The position numbers were made by a program, and so were the translations under genes. The notes below the pieces were generated by a model. That model was not told the DNA's origin and made no database searches. It saw nothing but the letters and a program-made list of their open reading frames with translations. A DNA stretch of 64,000 bases, taken from the NCBI GenBank assembly GCA_963210315.1, contig OY723309.1:1116001-1180000 (forward strand), written 5' to 3'. Each line of letters begins with the position of its first letter. Within the stretch, counting starts at the first letter, position 1. Shown here in pieces: positions 63,101 to 64,000 of this stretch. The stretch is from Rhynchopus euleeides (lineage: Eukaryota > Euglenozoa > Diplonemea > Diplonemida > Diplonemidae).

Positions 63101-64000
63101 TCTGCCCCCCCCCCACCCCCCACCCCCACCCCTCCTCTCCCTCTGCACCCTCCTGCAATTTATGGGAACAGAGGGGAGGGGATCGGGGTGTTCGGTGAAT
63201 GGCTGTTGGTGAATGAAAGACAATGTACTTCTCCCTACACCCTTCAGCAAATGCGTGTCGCTGGCACAGAGGGGGGGGCGTTGGGCGGTGGTGGTGGTGG
63301 AAAATAGCAGCAGGGTCACAAGCAGAGCGAGAGGGAGGATACAGGGCATGCACACCACCTGCCACCGCCGCCGCCACCCACCGATGGGGGAATCGGGTGG
63401 TAACATGCCGGCATGCCGTTTTGGTGTGACATGACATGGTATCCACTCGCCCGCCCACTCCCATAGATTTCATCAGATTTTCGACCTGATTTCCGACAAG
63501 TTGTCGCCAACCGGGGGTTTATTTTCTCTCTCGATGCCCGCCCCTCTCTAATCTCCTTGGAGGGGGGAGGGGGGGGGGGGGTTTGATCGTCGAGAGTGAA
63601 TGGAAAAGTAAATCTCCCAGCAGGGGGTAGGAAATGCTCACCAGCTGCGAGCAGTGAGCGGTTCCTTCCCCCCCCCCCCTTCCAGAGATGATCGCCAAAT
63701 CCGTCACCACCCCCCAACCCCCATCAGCTGGTTACACAGCATGTCGTATTGGGAGGGCGGTGTCGCAAACCAGAGAACAGCGCAATACACAGATAAAATA
63801 GCCTCTCCCATTCACCCGTTGTGAGTGTGGGGTGGAGTGGGATGGGGTGGGGCGGCAGACGACGTCGGGAAAACAAATCCATGTGCAGAATCGACTTATC
63901 CCTTCACTCCAATTGCAGGTGTGGAGGTGGGGAGGGGGGCGGGTGGGAGCAGCTAGGGCGGCTTGCTATCCTGAACGGACACCGCCGGATTTGGGTGTAA
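60102..64000. other. 3.9-kb region without a supportable gene
   Basis: Low-complexity G/C tracts, (CCA)n near 62740-62770 and several short biased frames on both strands. A degraded family-A-like element lies at ~60985-61092. A gene whose exons are short or off-window cannot be excluded. Confidence 0.5.
60985..61092. mobile_element. Degraded MITE of family A
   Basis: The left end GGGGGCCCTCGCTACCAGTCAC matches family A. The right end GAGCGAAGGCCC is diverged, and only the GTCAGT interior element is kept. Confidence 0.55.

Overview
The window is eukaryotic nuclear DNA, most likely from a euglenozoan and probably a diplonemid. Three things point there. Every recognisable host gene lies on the minus strand, as in a polycistronic gene cluster. 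Most host starts sit a short way downstream of a C/T-rich tract ending in AG, as expected for spliced-leader trans-splicing acceptors. One gene (DUF2252 family) is split by a non-GT/AG intron with complementary CAGG/CCTG-type ends flanked by a 7-nt direct repeat, which looks like the nonconventional introns of euglenids and relatives. No database search was possible, so the taxon is an inference.

Layout. 0-13 kb: host genes, all minus. They are a partial ankyrin-repeat protein, a coiled-coil protein with a WWE domain, a large low-complexity Lys/Ala/Pro-rich protein, a conserved 605-residue protein of unknown role, and a coiled-coil protein with a C-terminal membrane anchor split by a 47-nt intron. 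13-16 kb: a 1.15-kb foldback element, a GTCGAC-rich palindromic array and GC-hairpin repeats. 16-24 kb: a nucleotide-sugar transporter, a small two-exon gene and the split DUF2252 gene, separated by repeat-rich DNA. 24-42 kb: a mobile-element graveyard. It has an OTU-like protease gene ending at a 41-bp minisatellite, then a three-level nest in which a hAT-like element sits inside a TA-target element that sits inside the terminal repeat of a Mutator-like element. The Mutator-like element carries an apparently intact, intron-containing transposase, the only convincing plus-strand gene. Several other terminal-inverted-repeat elements follow. 42-64 kb: host genes again, all minus. They are a four-helix membrane protein with a zinc ribbon, an acidic disordered protein, a lipid-droplet-associated hydrolase homologue, a Tudor/SH3-like coiled-coil protein and a 1,944-residue coiled-coil protein with repeats, SFI1-like helices and an Arg/Ser tail. 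The last 5 kb holds another inverted-repeat element and no gene I can support.

The host genes form no metabolic pathway. Several encode long coiled coils and could belong to the cytoskeleton, basal body or Golgi. The strongest unusual signals are the nonconventional intron, the nested-transposon stratigraphy (both junction types can be read base by base) and the mobile-element accessory proteins (OTU-like protease, histone-tail-like protein).
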